64,000 bases of DNA from Candidatus Scalindua japonica. GTDB taxonomy: Bacteria > Planctomycetota > Brocadiia > Brocadiales > Scalinduaceae. Below, in pieces: positions 8,758-20,200 of this stretch; position 1 is the stretch's first letter, and every line of letters begins with the position of its first letter. The stretch lies in the NCBI RefSeq assembly GCF_002443295.1, contig NZ_BAOS01000001.1, positions 62,001-126,000 of the forward strand, written 5' to 3'. The notes beneath the pieces are model-generated. The model ran no database searches and was not told where the DNA came from. It saw only the letters and a program-made list of their open reading frames with translations. Made by a program: the position numbers and the translations under genes.

Positions 8758-9800
8758 GTGAGCAGAGGGTTTGTCTTTTTTGTGGAATATATCCTGTTGA
8801 ATTATTTGAATGCTTTGATTTGTCCTGGGAGTATTGCAGTAATGTACATAGTACCGGTGTCTGGGAACAATATTCTATACCAACTATATGTGAATATTTT
8901 AAGAAGCAGGTTGACTTTACTAAAACTCCTGACTTCTCTGAATATCAGGCGTTTATTATGCAAACCCACTGTAACGCCATGGAAAGATTATATGATATTT
9001 ATCATCTTGAATTCGGTCATAAAAAGATATATTTGTTTCAGAATCCCAGAGATAACAGTGAACTCGGTAAGGGGTTTTATAAAAAGCAACTTTTAAAACT
9101 TATTACATTTCTCGAAACTATCAGTGCAGACAGGTTTGAATCAAATAAGCTTAAAAATATCATAGCTAAATCAAAAAAGAGGAGGAGACTGTTTGAGTAT
9201 ATAAAAAAATGTATTTCATTGGGATTATTTGATTCCAGTATTTATGAGAATTATCTGGAGTTGACGAAAAGCGGCAGGTTGACTGACAAAAAGGAAGGAG
9301 AAATTGAGCGCTTTCTCGATGAGGTATCCTCAGTAATCAATAAATATGAATTCAAAGGTTGGAACAAGAAAACGTTATTATTCGTCGGATCCGTTATCCC
9401 CGGTTATGAGTATTTTTACGCATTAAAAGGTAAAGGGTATTCCGTCATACCGGTCTTTAATAACTTGACACCATATGATGGACAATATGCAACAGTAAAA
9501 GATTATGATGACCCTTTAGATGAATTGGTGGAATTTTACGTAGGCAACGTAAGAAATATAAGGCAGGGAGACAACGCAGAATATTATGAATATATAAAGA
9601 CATGTCTTGAAAAATATAAGGTAAACGCTGTAGTTTTCTTCAATATTAAATTTTGTACACTGAACAGTTTTGATACCGACAACTTATTAGAGTTCCTTGA
9701 AGAAAGCAATATCCCGCATTTAGCGGTTGAAGATTCCTATGAACGTTACTTTAACGCAGGGGTTGCAAACCGTATTAACGCATTTCTGGAAACAATTTAA
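8754..9800 (+). CDS. 2-hydroxyacyl-CoA dehydratase / benzoyl-CoA reductase-like subunit (HgdB/BcrB family)
   Basis: This 348-residue protein has a GTG start at 8754 that overlaps the activator stop; GGAG at 8743-8746 is a well-placed ribosome binding site. It has the two-lobed HgdA/HgdB fold pattern. Cys10 lies in the N-terminal FCGIYPVELFECFDL motif (family form: FC-Y-PEELI-AAG). Cys73 lies in THCNAMERLYDIY (family: CD-M-KMYE). Cys301 lies in KFCTLNSFD, followed by a GIPVLLIE-like NIPHLAVEDSYE and the terminal RINAFLE helix. These three cysteines are the expected [4Fe-4S] ligands. The protein is short for the family (usually about 380-480 residues). It should pair with the next gene product to form the catalytic component, which removes water from a 2-hydroxyacyl thioester through a ketyl radical. 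Whether the substrate is bound to CoA or to the adjacent ACP is unknown. Confidence 0.8.
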   Translation: MSEQRVCLFCGIYPVELFECFDLSWEYCSNVHSTGVWEQYSIPTICEYFKKQVDFTKTPDFSEYQAFIMQTHCNAMERLYDIYHLEFGHKKIYLFQNPRDNSELGKGFYKKQLLKLITFLETISADRFESNKLKNIIAKSKKRRRLFEYIKKCISLGLFDSSIYENYLELTKSGRLTDKKEGEIERFLDEVSSVINKYEFKGWNKKTLLFVGSVIPGYEYFYALKGKGYSVIPVFNNLTPYDGQYATVKDYDDPLDELVEFYVGNVRNIRQGDNAEYYEYIKTCLEKYKVNAVVFFNIKFCTLNSFDTDNLLEFLEESNIPHLAVEDSYERYFNAGVANRINAFLETI

Positions 9801-9820
9801 TAGTCAATTAAGGTATTCAA

Positions 9821-11071
9821 ATGATTGCAAAGATAAGTAAAAAAAGCATCCTTGATATACTATCAATGATGAACAAATATCCGGACGTATTTATTAAGGG
9901 AAATGCGATGAGGTATTTGTTTATAGAGTTTGAAAAGGAATTAATCAGAATAATACATGATAGAGAATCATATGTCCTGGTTAACGAAATGATTCCATCG
10001 CAAATAGTAAATGCATTTGATATCCCTCATATTGTAGATGAACAGTTTGTTGTTTTTAACAGTGCATTTGCTGATATCCAGAAATTCATAAATATTACAA
10101 GACAGTCATTCAGCTTTAAGGATAACTGTAGTTATTATAATGTGCTTACCGGTATGCTGCATTCAGGAGCAATACCATATCCCACCTATTCATTAACCGC
10201 TTCATTATTTTGTGACTGGTGTGCCAAAACAGTAGAATTACTTTCGCGCAGAAAGAGGATCAAACATTCCCTGGTAGATATACCCAGCGATAATGACAGT
10301 GAGTCACTCCAGTATACCGCTGAGCAACTGGAAAAAGCGACTATAGAAATGTGTGAAATATTTAACATCAGATATGATAAGAATATAGTTGAACAGGCAT
10401 ATTACCTTTCAAAACAGGCAAAAGAACTTGACAGGACACTTGATAATTTAATTAACTCTGCACCACCGGTTATCCGTGGAATTGAATTATATAACTTTAA
10501 AATGCTTTGTTATCATTTTCTGGGAACAGAAATAGCCGTTAAAGCAATGAAACTGTTTATAGAAGGCGTTCGTGATAAAATTAATAACGGTGATTTCCTG
10601 TACGGGGAAAAGCATTACATAGTGTCAGCATGGTTCCATATTCCACCATTGCATTCTAATAAACTATTAGTTCAGATTGAGAAAAAGCATCAATTGTACC
10701 TGAGATACTGTATGCTTGCTGATTGGGACTGGATTGCTCCGGAAGATGATTCAAATGTTTATATTTCTCTTGCAAAACAAATTTTCAAAAGTCCAAATCA
10801 TGGCACCACAGCGGATATACTGGAGAAATTTGAAAAGAAGGTGAATCAATACAATATAAAAGCGATACTGAATTTTCAGCATAAAAATTGTATCCCTTTT
10901 GCCGGATACACAAAAATCCTTTCAAATTATTTTACCCGTAAAGGAATCCATGTATTGGAAATAAATGGTGACGCCGTTGATATCAAAGCGATGAATGAAG
11001 GACAGTTGTTGACTCGAATTGAGGCATTTGGTGAAAGCCTGGCTCTTGAGTATGAAGGAATAAATACATAA
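9821..11071 (+). CDS. 2-hydroxyacyl-CoA dehydratase / benzoyl-CoA reductase-like second subunit
   Basis: This 416-residue protein begins 20 nt after the previous subunit. It is recognisable as the partner subunit by the N-terminal VNEMIPSQIVNAFDIPHIV motif, Cys131/Cys134 in FCDWCAKTVELLS, and Cys357 in HKNCIPFAGYTKIL followed by a GIHVLEINGD strand and the LLTRIEAFGE terminal helix. The first family Cys (FC-Y-P) is replaced by Asn (VNEMIP), so its cluster ligation may differ from that of the other subunit. Both subunits are divergent from classical dehydratases, judged by their short motifs. I cannot tell dehydratase from reductase chemistry by eye. A gap of 136 bp separates this gene from PKS B. 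Confidence 0.74.
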   Translation: MIAKISKKSILDILSMMNKYPDVFIKGNAMRYLFIEFEKELIRIIHDRESYVLVNEMIPSQIVNAFDIPHIVDEQFVVFNSAFADIQKFINITRQSFSFKDNCSYYNVLTGMLHSGAIPYPTYSLTASLFCDWCAKTVELLSRRKRIKHSLVDIPSDNDSESLQYTAEQLEKATIEMCEIFNIRYDKNIVEQAYYLSKQAKELDRTLDNLINSAPPVIRGIELYNFKMLCYHFLGTEIAVKAMKLFIEGVRDKINNGDFLYGEKHYIVSAWFHIPPLHSNKLLVQIEKKHQLYLRYCMLADWDWIAPEDDSNVYISLAKQIFKSPNHGTTADILEKFEKKVNQYNIKAILNFQHKNCIPFAGYTKILSNYFTRKGIHVLEINGDAVDIKAMNEGQLLTRIEAFGESLALEYEGINT

Positions 11072-11207
11072 TTGAGAAGATTTATACCCATTACTAAGTT
11101 TGTTTTAGGGATTTCAGGGCAGGAGTGTGCCTGAAATTCCGAATACCAAATCGTGATGGATATATAATTGTGCTTTTTATCAATCAACATCTTCAATAAA
11201 TTGAAAT

Positions 11208-14200
11208 ATGTCTGTTAACCGAAAACGTAAAAAGAGAGAAGATATTGCCATAATAGGAATTGCCGGCCGATTTCCAGGCGCTGCATCGTTCGGGACATTA
11301 TGGCAGAATATCAGGAGTGGTACCTGTTCTGTAAGCAGGATTCCTGCTGGTAGATGGAACATTAACAGTTACTTCAGCCGGGATAAGGAAGATCTATTTA
11401 AGTCATACTCAATACATGGTGGTTTTATTGAAGGCGTTGATCTTTTTGATGCAGAATATTTTGGAATTGGAGATGACAGGGCGAAATATTTAGACCCGCA
11501 ACAGAGGCTGTTATTAGAAGTTGTTGCAGAGTCAATCAATCATGCAGGTTATAAGGCAGGAGAGCTCAGTAATAAAAATGTTGGTGTGTTTATCGGTGCG
11601 CATAAAGGAGATTATGAATTTGATGGTCTGTTTTCTCGTCTTCATGACGAAGAATCCAGTTCGTTTGGAAAATTAATTAACTCTAAAAATGGTTTTATCG
11701 GAAACATGCCAAATATGATTCCGGCGATGGTTTCTGATTTCTTCAATTTTACAGGAGCCTCACTGGCTATATCAACTGCATGTTCTTCTTCATTGGTATC
11801 AGTGCATATGGGGTGTAAGAGTATTATTAATGGTGAGTCTGACCTTGTTGTTGCCGGAGGAGTTGAATTAATTTTGTCTCCTAAACTTCATATAAGTTGT
11901 TCGAAGGCGGGCATGTTGTCAACAGATGGCAGGTGTAAAACCTTTTCAGAAAATGCTGATGGTTTTGTATTGGCTGAAGGAGTTGGGGCCGTTTTGTTGA
12001 AATCATTAAAAAAAGCGGAGCAGGATGGAGACAACGTGCATGCTGTTATCAAGTCATCAGCTGTGAATAATGACGGCAGAACCATGTCAGTCGTTATGCC
12101 AAATATGCTGGCACAGGAAAAAGTTATTGAAAAGGCACTGAGAATGGGTGATATAGATCCGTTAACCATAGGCTATCTGGAGGTAAACGGGTCAGGGACC
12201 CTTGTTGGTGATCCTATTGAAATCAGAGCGGCCAGCAGGGCATATGGGAAATACACGGATAAGAAATCGTTTTGTGCGGTTGGTTCTATCAAGACAAATA
12301 TAGGACATGCCGGAACCGCTGCCGGTATCGCAAGTTTATTAAAAGTTATTTTATCTCTGGAAAACAAACAGATTCCACCCACTTTGCATTGTGACAAGAT
12401 AAACCAGAACATTAAATTTCATGAGACTCCGTTTTATCCAAATACCAGGCTGAAGGAATGGAGATCTGATAACGGGACCAGGCGTGCGGGAGTCAGCAGC
12501 TTTGGGTTTGGTGGTACAAACTGTCACATGATTTTGGAAGAATTCGTTCTGCAGGAAGGCAGGTATTCTATTAATAGGCGTCCGTTACCACCTATTCAGT
12601 TTAACAGAAAAAGATATTGGATCGGAGAGAGGGCAGACCTAAATGATTCTCCTGTCAAAGCGAAGAAAGTTGATTACTCACTTAATAAGAATAGAGCGTC
12701 TATTCATACTCATAATATTAATCAAGGGCACAAATTCCTGCACAACGATACATTGCAGAGAAAGATAGAACAATACATTCAATTGAATATTGCAGGTAAA
12801 CTATCACTATCTGTTTCCGACATTGATCTTCAAACGAGATTTTTGGAGATGGGAATTGATTCTACTGTTTTAATAGCGCTCGTTAATCAGTTTAAGACAG
12901 ATCTGGATCTGGAAATAAGTCCTGCATTATTGTTTGAGTACCAGAATATTAAAGAGCTGGCACAATATTTTACTGTTTGTGGTAGTGAGAATCTCTCTGC
13001 CTTTTTTGGCGTTGATATCATACAGAAAGAGAATATATACTCAAATCAGCATAGTAACGTTGTTGAAGATCGTTCCTGTTTATCTTCTGTTAATGTTCAG
13101 AAGAACTTACCACAAAGGGATAGAGCTCATTCAGAGAAAAAGATGAAGTATGATGAGATAGCAATTATTGGAATTGAGGGACGATTTCCGGAATCCAGGG
13201 ACACCTCTGAGTTCTGGAATAATCTACTGGAAGAAAAAAACTGTATTTCTCTGATTCCAAGAGATAGATGGGAATGGGAACACTATTTTGGGAATCCGCA
13301 GGATGAGATCAATAAGACAAACTCCAAATGGGGTGGGTTTATAGAAGATGTTGACAAGTTTGATGCATTATTTTTCAATATTTCTCCACGGGAAGCGGAA
13401 CTTATCGATCCACAGCATCGTATATTTCTTGAGACAGTCTGGAAGGCCATAGAGAATTCCGGTTACAAGGTGTCTGATTTTTCGGGAACTAAGACAGGAG
13501 TATTTGTGGGTGTGTCCACTAATGATTACTGTGAATTGCAGGACAGGTGTAATCAGGATGTAAACACACATACCTCCACGGGAATGGTACATTCCATGTT
13601 GCCCAATCGTATATCTTACCTGTTAAATCTTCATGGTCCCAGTGAAGCGGTTGACACTGCATGTTCCAGTTCATTAGTAGCTGTTCATCGTGCAGTAAGT
13701 TCAATACTTACCGGGGAATGTGAAATAGCAATTGCCGGTGGGGTAAATATATTGCTGACTCCAAAATTATTTATCTCCTTCAGCAAGGCGGGTATACTCT
13801 CTCCTGAAGGCCGGTGCAAAACATTTGATAAAAGTGCGGATGGATATGTAAGAGGAGAAGGTGCCGGTGCGATATTGTTAAAGCCCTTGACGAGGGCAAT
13901 AGAGGACAACGACTATATATATGGTGTTATAAAGGGAAGTGCTGTTAATCATGGGGGACATGCAAGTTCTTTAACCGCTCCGAATCCTGACATTCAGGCC
14001 GATCTTTTAGTAAATGCGTATGGAATCGCCGGTATTGATCCTGAAACCGTGAGCTATATTGAGACACACGGAACAGGTACGGTGTTGGGCGATCCTGTAG
14101 AGATTAATGGATTAAAGAAGGCTTTTAACGAACTCAATAAAAGATATAACAGGGGGAGCGGTAGTAAGAACTATTGCGGTTTAGGATCCGTGAAAACTAA

Positions 14201-17200
14201 TATAGGTCATCTTGAGGCTGCCGCTGGTATAGCCGGCGTAATAAAAGTATTGCTTTCAATGAAGCACAGGAAGATACCGGCAACGATTAATTTTCAGGAA
14301 CTGAATCCGTACATAGATATTTCTGGCAGCCCTTTTTATATAGTGAAAAATGTACGTGAATGGAAGCGCCTGAATGATGAAAAGGGAACTCCTGTGCCGA
14401 GACGGGCAGGAGTGAGTTCATTCGGGTTTGGTGGAGCAAACGCTCATATCGTACTTGAAGAGTTTGAAGATCGCAGAGAAGGAGTCTCCTCAGATCGAAA
14501 GCTGGATCCTGAAGAATCTTTCATAATTGTGCTGTCGGCAAAAAGTGAAGATCAGCTAAAGGAGTATACAAAACGTTTGAACAATTATCTCAAACCTGAG
14601 TGTGATAAGGTGGATAATTCGGTTGAAGCAGATGGCTCTCATTACATTGGTGAAATCGCCTACACACTTCAGACAGGTAGAGATGCCTTTAATGAGAGAC
14701 TGGCATTGGTAGTTAATGACAGAAAGGATTTAGTACAGAAATTAGATGAATATCTGGATGGATTTGAGAGCATGGAAGGTTTGTATAGGGGGAGTATTAA
14801 GCCAGGTAAGAGAGGGGACGGAAGGATTGAGCGGTCAAAAGAGGAAAGGGAGTTTGTTTTACACCTTTTCCATACCAGGAAGTATTCAAAGATTGCCGCG
14901 TTCTGGGTAGACGGTTCTGATATTGATTGGGAAGGTATATACTCTCAAAAGGGATACAGGCGGATACCGCTTCCTACATATCCATTTGCTCGTGAAAGGT
15001 ACTGGATAGAAAATGAAAGTATTATGCCTGTGTCAGAGAATAGTGCATTAGAAGATAATTTGATTCCCGTTGTTGATTCATCATTTCACGTACCTGGAGA
15101 TGTAGTTGAATTCAGGAGACAATTACAAAAGAGTGAAGCTGCGATAAAAGATCATATAGTTGGAGGTCGTTGTATTCTACCAGGTGTGAGCTATCTGGAA
15201 ATGGCGCATGTTGCGGGCAGCATTTCAAATGGAAACATGATACACAAGATGCGTAGGATCGTCTGGTCAGCCCCACTCATCGTTGATGATAATGGATCAG
15301 AAGTCAGCATAAAAATATATAAAAGTAATAACAATTTAGATTATGAAATAAGTAGTAGTTCTCGTAATAAACCGGTTATTCATTCCACGGGAAGGTTAGT
15401 ATACGGTCAGGCAATGGCAAATAATCATAATCCGTATGTTGATATCGAAGCTGTTAAGCGGAGATGTACCGGAAAAATTAAGAAAGATGAAATTTATCGC
15501 TTTTTTAAAACAAATGGAATTGTCTACGGGAAATATTTTAAAGGATTAAGCGAGTTATATACAGGTAACATGGAGGCAATCGGCTGTGTTCAGATTCCTG
15601 AAGTGACACAGGATGAATTAAATAAGTACGCCCTGCATCCGGCTATACTTGATTCTGCATTTCAAAGTTTTGTAGGCACAATTCAGGATAGAGAAAGTAA
15701 CAAGGCAGAAATTATTCTGCCATTTTCTGTTGAAGAAATAGAGGTATTTGGGAGTCTTAAAAATAATTGTTATTCTTATGTCAAAGTGATTGAAAATAAT
15801 CCGGAAAAGGGGATAGGAAGGTATAATATAGAGATACTGGATGAAGAGGGAAATATATTAGTTGCAATAAGAAACTTTTGTGTAATCAGGCAGAAGAGTA
15901 GCATTGTGCGGAACGAACGGCTTTCTAAATATAATAAATCAGAAATAGATACTCAGGATAATGACAGAAACACCTCATCGGTATTAGTCAGGGAAGAGTT
16001 TCACAAAGGATCTGATGTATTTTACCTACCTGACTGGAGAGAAGAAGAGGTGAGCACTCTTAAGAATGTAATGGCGGTTGATAATAAAAAAAGAGGGACG
16101 AGGGGTGAAAGCGTACTGATTTTCAATTATGGTGAAGATTCTGGAATAGGTGACAGTATTGCCGGGGTACATCAAGAACAGGAGGTAATTAATATAAGAC
16201 CAGGGAAGAAGTATGGTAAATCCAGTGAACATGTTTACGAAATAGACGTAAAGGAGCAGGCAGATTATGACCGATTATTTTCTGCGATTGGGTATATAGA
16301 TACGATTTATTTCCTCGGAGGTTTATGCAGTGACGAAACGGAAATAACCAATGCAGAAAGATTAGATATCAGTCAGGAACGGGGAGTTCTGTCTTTATTC
16401 AGAATTGTTAAGGGTATTATTAACAACAATAAAGTGAATGAGATAAATCAATTAAAAGTAATTACTAATAATTTACAGCATGTAAACAGGTCTGACGCGA
16501 GTTTAATCCCTTATGCCGGGTCACTTGTTGGACTTGCAAGAGTAATTTCACGAGAACTCCCAACGCTGAGTATTTGTAGTGTAGATATAAATAAAGAAGA
16601 AGTGAACGTAGGTGGAAATGGGCCTAGAGACACAGATTGGGTAAAGAATATTTTCGAACAGATCAAAAAAGAGAATGGTTCAGTCCCTTTTCTGGAGATT
16701 GCCCTGAGACAGAACAGGCGTTATGTCAAAGGAATAAAAGCAATCAAACTGTTTTCGAAAGGAAGAAAGAGCTTACCGTTACGGATGAAAGGTGTTTACC
16801 TTATTATTGGAGGAGCAGGCGGAATAGGATTTGCAATTAGTAAATATCTTTCAACAGAAGTACAGGCCAGACTCATACTGGTAGGCCGTCGTGATCTGGG
16901 TCAAGTAGAGAATAGCAGGCTAAACGAAATTAAGGAAACCGGAGGAGAGGTATTATATTTAAAGGGTGATGTGACAAAAATTGAAGACATGCATCAGGTT
17001 ATTAAGGAGGGAAAATCAAGGTTTGGAAAAATCAATGGAGTAATTCATTCTGCTATAGTTTTAAGAGATAATTTGCTTTCAAGACAGGATGAAGTGGCTT
17101 TCAGAGATGCGCTGGATCCAAAGGTTAAAGGGTGTTTTGTATTGAACGAAGTTACAAAGAATGAACCTATGGATTTCCTCGTATTCTTTTCATCACTGAA

Positions 17201-20200
17201 CTCTATGTATGGTAATTCAGGTCAGGGCAGTTATGTAGCTGGTTGTGCTTTTGAAGATGCATTTGGGCTTTATTTAAAGACGGTAAAAGAGAGGCCGGTA
17301 AAAATAATTAACTGGGGATATTGGGGAGATGTTGGGATTGTTTCTAAAGATGGATATAGAAAAATTCTCGAAAAACAGGGTATCTACGCACTGAGTAAGA
17401 GTGACGGTATTGAAATGTTCAAAAAAGCGATGGCAAGCAGGAAATTACAGTTACTGGCAATCAAGGCAGACAATAACCTTTTAAAAGAACTGAAATTAAA
17501 TACAGATAAGATTCTTTGTGAATATGAAGAAAGACAGCGTTCTAATGTAACAGAAATAATAGAACATGTGAACATGATCAGAACTGGAGATTCGCTAAAT
17601 GTAAATGGCAGTTTAGATGATTGTGGCGGCTTGGAAGAAATCGAAGAATTTGGCAGGGTATTATTGCTAAAGGTCTTTCAGGAAATTGGCATACTTAAAA
17701 ACAAAGACGAGCTATATGATCTGAATGAGTTGAGTAAGAGGCTTGGTATTGCCAATAAGTATACAGAATTATATGAGGCACTGCTGGGAATATTAGAAAC
17801 TCATAAATATATAGAACGTAAAGGGCATGAGATACTGGTAACTGAAAAGGTAGAATCACGGGAAACAATCAAATATACAAGGCGTATCGAGAAAGTGAAG
17901 GAACGACTTATGAGTACTTATCCCGATATGCAGCCCCATGTCATTCTGATTGATAATTGTGTACGTAATTATCCTTCGATCCTGGCTGGCAGAATGGATC
18001 ATATGGAGATAATGTTTCCAAATGGTTCCATGGAAATGGTGGAGGGTATTTATAAAGGAAACAGAGTTTCAGACTACTTCAATAATCTCCTGACGAAAAC
18101 TGTTGAATCAATCATTAAACAGAAGTTGATGGAGAATGGATCTGAAGAAAAAGTAAAAATACTGGAGGTCGGGTCTGGAACAGGAGGCACAAGTGCCTGG
18201 GTTTTTGAAGGCGTAAGAGATTATGGTGACAATATCGAATATTGTTACACAGATATATCAGTTGGCTTTGTCAATTATGGTAAAACGAAATTTAGTGAAA
18301 AATATCCATTTGTAAGATTTAAGGAATTGAATATAGAAAAAAATATAGAGGCTCAGGGATTTGAGATTGATGAGTTTGATATTGTTCTTGCATCTAACGT
18401 ATTTCACGCTACCCGGGATTTGAAAAATACACTGAACCAGGCCAAGAAATTGCTAACTACAAATGGTATTTTGCTTCTGAATGAAGTTACCAGGGTACAG
18501 GATTTTCTCACGATGACTTTTGGATTAACTGAAGGTTGGTGGCTGTTTGAGGATAAAGATGTAAGGATTGCCAATTCACCTCTATTGAGCCCTTCAAAAT
18601 GGAGAGAGTTGTTAAGTGATATGGGCTTCAGAAAAATAGAAATAATTGATGAGGGCAACTATGATAACGGGAGAATTGCCTTTAATTTGATAATAGGAGA
18701 AAGCAACGGTCTGGCTGAATTTGATTCGGACCCAATAATTGACAGAAATGGTGTTGTTGAAATAGAAGAAGATGCCGCTTCAAATTATCATCCTGTCATG
18801 GATACCGTTATTCCTGATGATCAGTTAATCAGCAATACAACCGAATACCTGAAAGATATTTTTGTAGCAGTATTAAAGATAAGAAAAAGCCAGATAGAAA
18901 CCAATGTAGATTTTGCAGCGTATGGACTTGACTCTCTGGTAACGCAGGAGGTTGTGAGTAAGCTGGAGAAAGTATTTGGGGATTTGCCTAAAACTCTTTT
19001 GTTCGAGCATATGAATTTAAAGAGCCTGGCAATGTACTTTATTAAAAACCATAGAAAATGTTTGAATACGTTCTTTGAAATGGATCCAACCGGTAATGAA
19101 AAAGATTTCAAAGAAGTGCAATGCAGTGAAGCACTTTATAAGCAGACATACGATGAAGATAAAGCTGACATATCAGGAGATGAATCAATCAAAATAAGAA
19201 ATGATAATCGGGCTTCTGACGATGCAATTGCAATTGTCGGGTTGAGCGGCCGGTATCCTCTGGCGGATGATACAACTGAATATTGGGATAATTTAAAAAA
19301 AGGGAGAAACTGTATTACCGAAATACCTGGTGAGCGGTGGGACCATGAATGTCTATTCGATACCGACAGGAATAAGGAGAATAAAAGCTACAGTAAATGG
19401 GGAGGGTTTGTGAGTGATTATGATAAATTCGATCCTGTATTCTTCAACATATCTCCAAGAGAGGCGGCAACAATGGATCCGCATCAGCGTCTGTTTCTGG
19501 AGATAGCCTGGGCAGTCCTGGAAGATTCAGGCTATATTAGAGAAAAATTAAAAAGAGATATTGGCGTATTTGTAGGGGTGATGTCAGGAGAATATCAGCT
19601 ATATGGAAGAGGAAGATCATTGAAGGGAGATGTACAATATCCTGATTCCGCTTATTGGTCTATAGCTAACAGGATTTCATACTTTTTGGATTTCTGTGGT
19701 CCAAGCCTGGCGATTGATACCGCATGTTCATCATCATTAACTGCAATACATATGGCATGTGAAAGCATCCGAAGGGGAGAATGCTGTGCGGCAATAGCCG
19801 GTGGGGTTAACTTGCTGGTCCATCCTGACAAATATATTCAATATAGCATGGCAAATGTCTTATCACATGATGAAAACTGCAAGTCTTTTGGAGAAGGGGC
19901 AGATGGTTTTGTTTGTGGAGAGGGTGTCGGTGCCTTGTTTTTAAAACCATTAAGTTACGCACTGACAGATAATGATCAGATATATGGTGTTATTAAAGGC
20001 TCGTTTATTAATGCCGGAGGTAAAACAAGTGGTTATACTGTACCGAATCCTAACGCACAGACTGATTTAATCAGTAAAGCCATTGAGAAAGCGGGTATTG
20101 ATCCAAGAACAATAAGCTATGTAGAGGCCCATGGTACGGGGACATCTTTGGGAGACCCGATTGAGATAACGGGATTAAAAAACGCATTTAATAAATATAC

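Noticed and set aside
8758-9096. 112-codon ORF overlapping the first dehydratase subunit
   Set aside because: Different frame over a gene with clear family motifs; no recognisable sequence; the GTG at 8754 with GGAG spacing explains the region.
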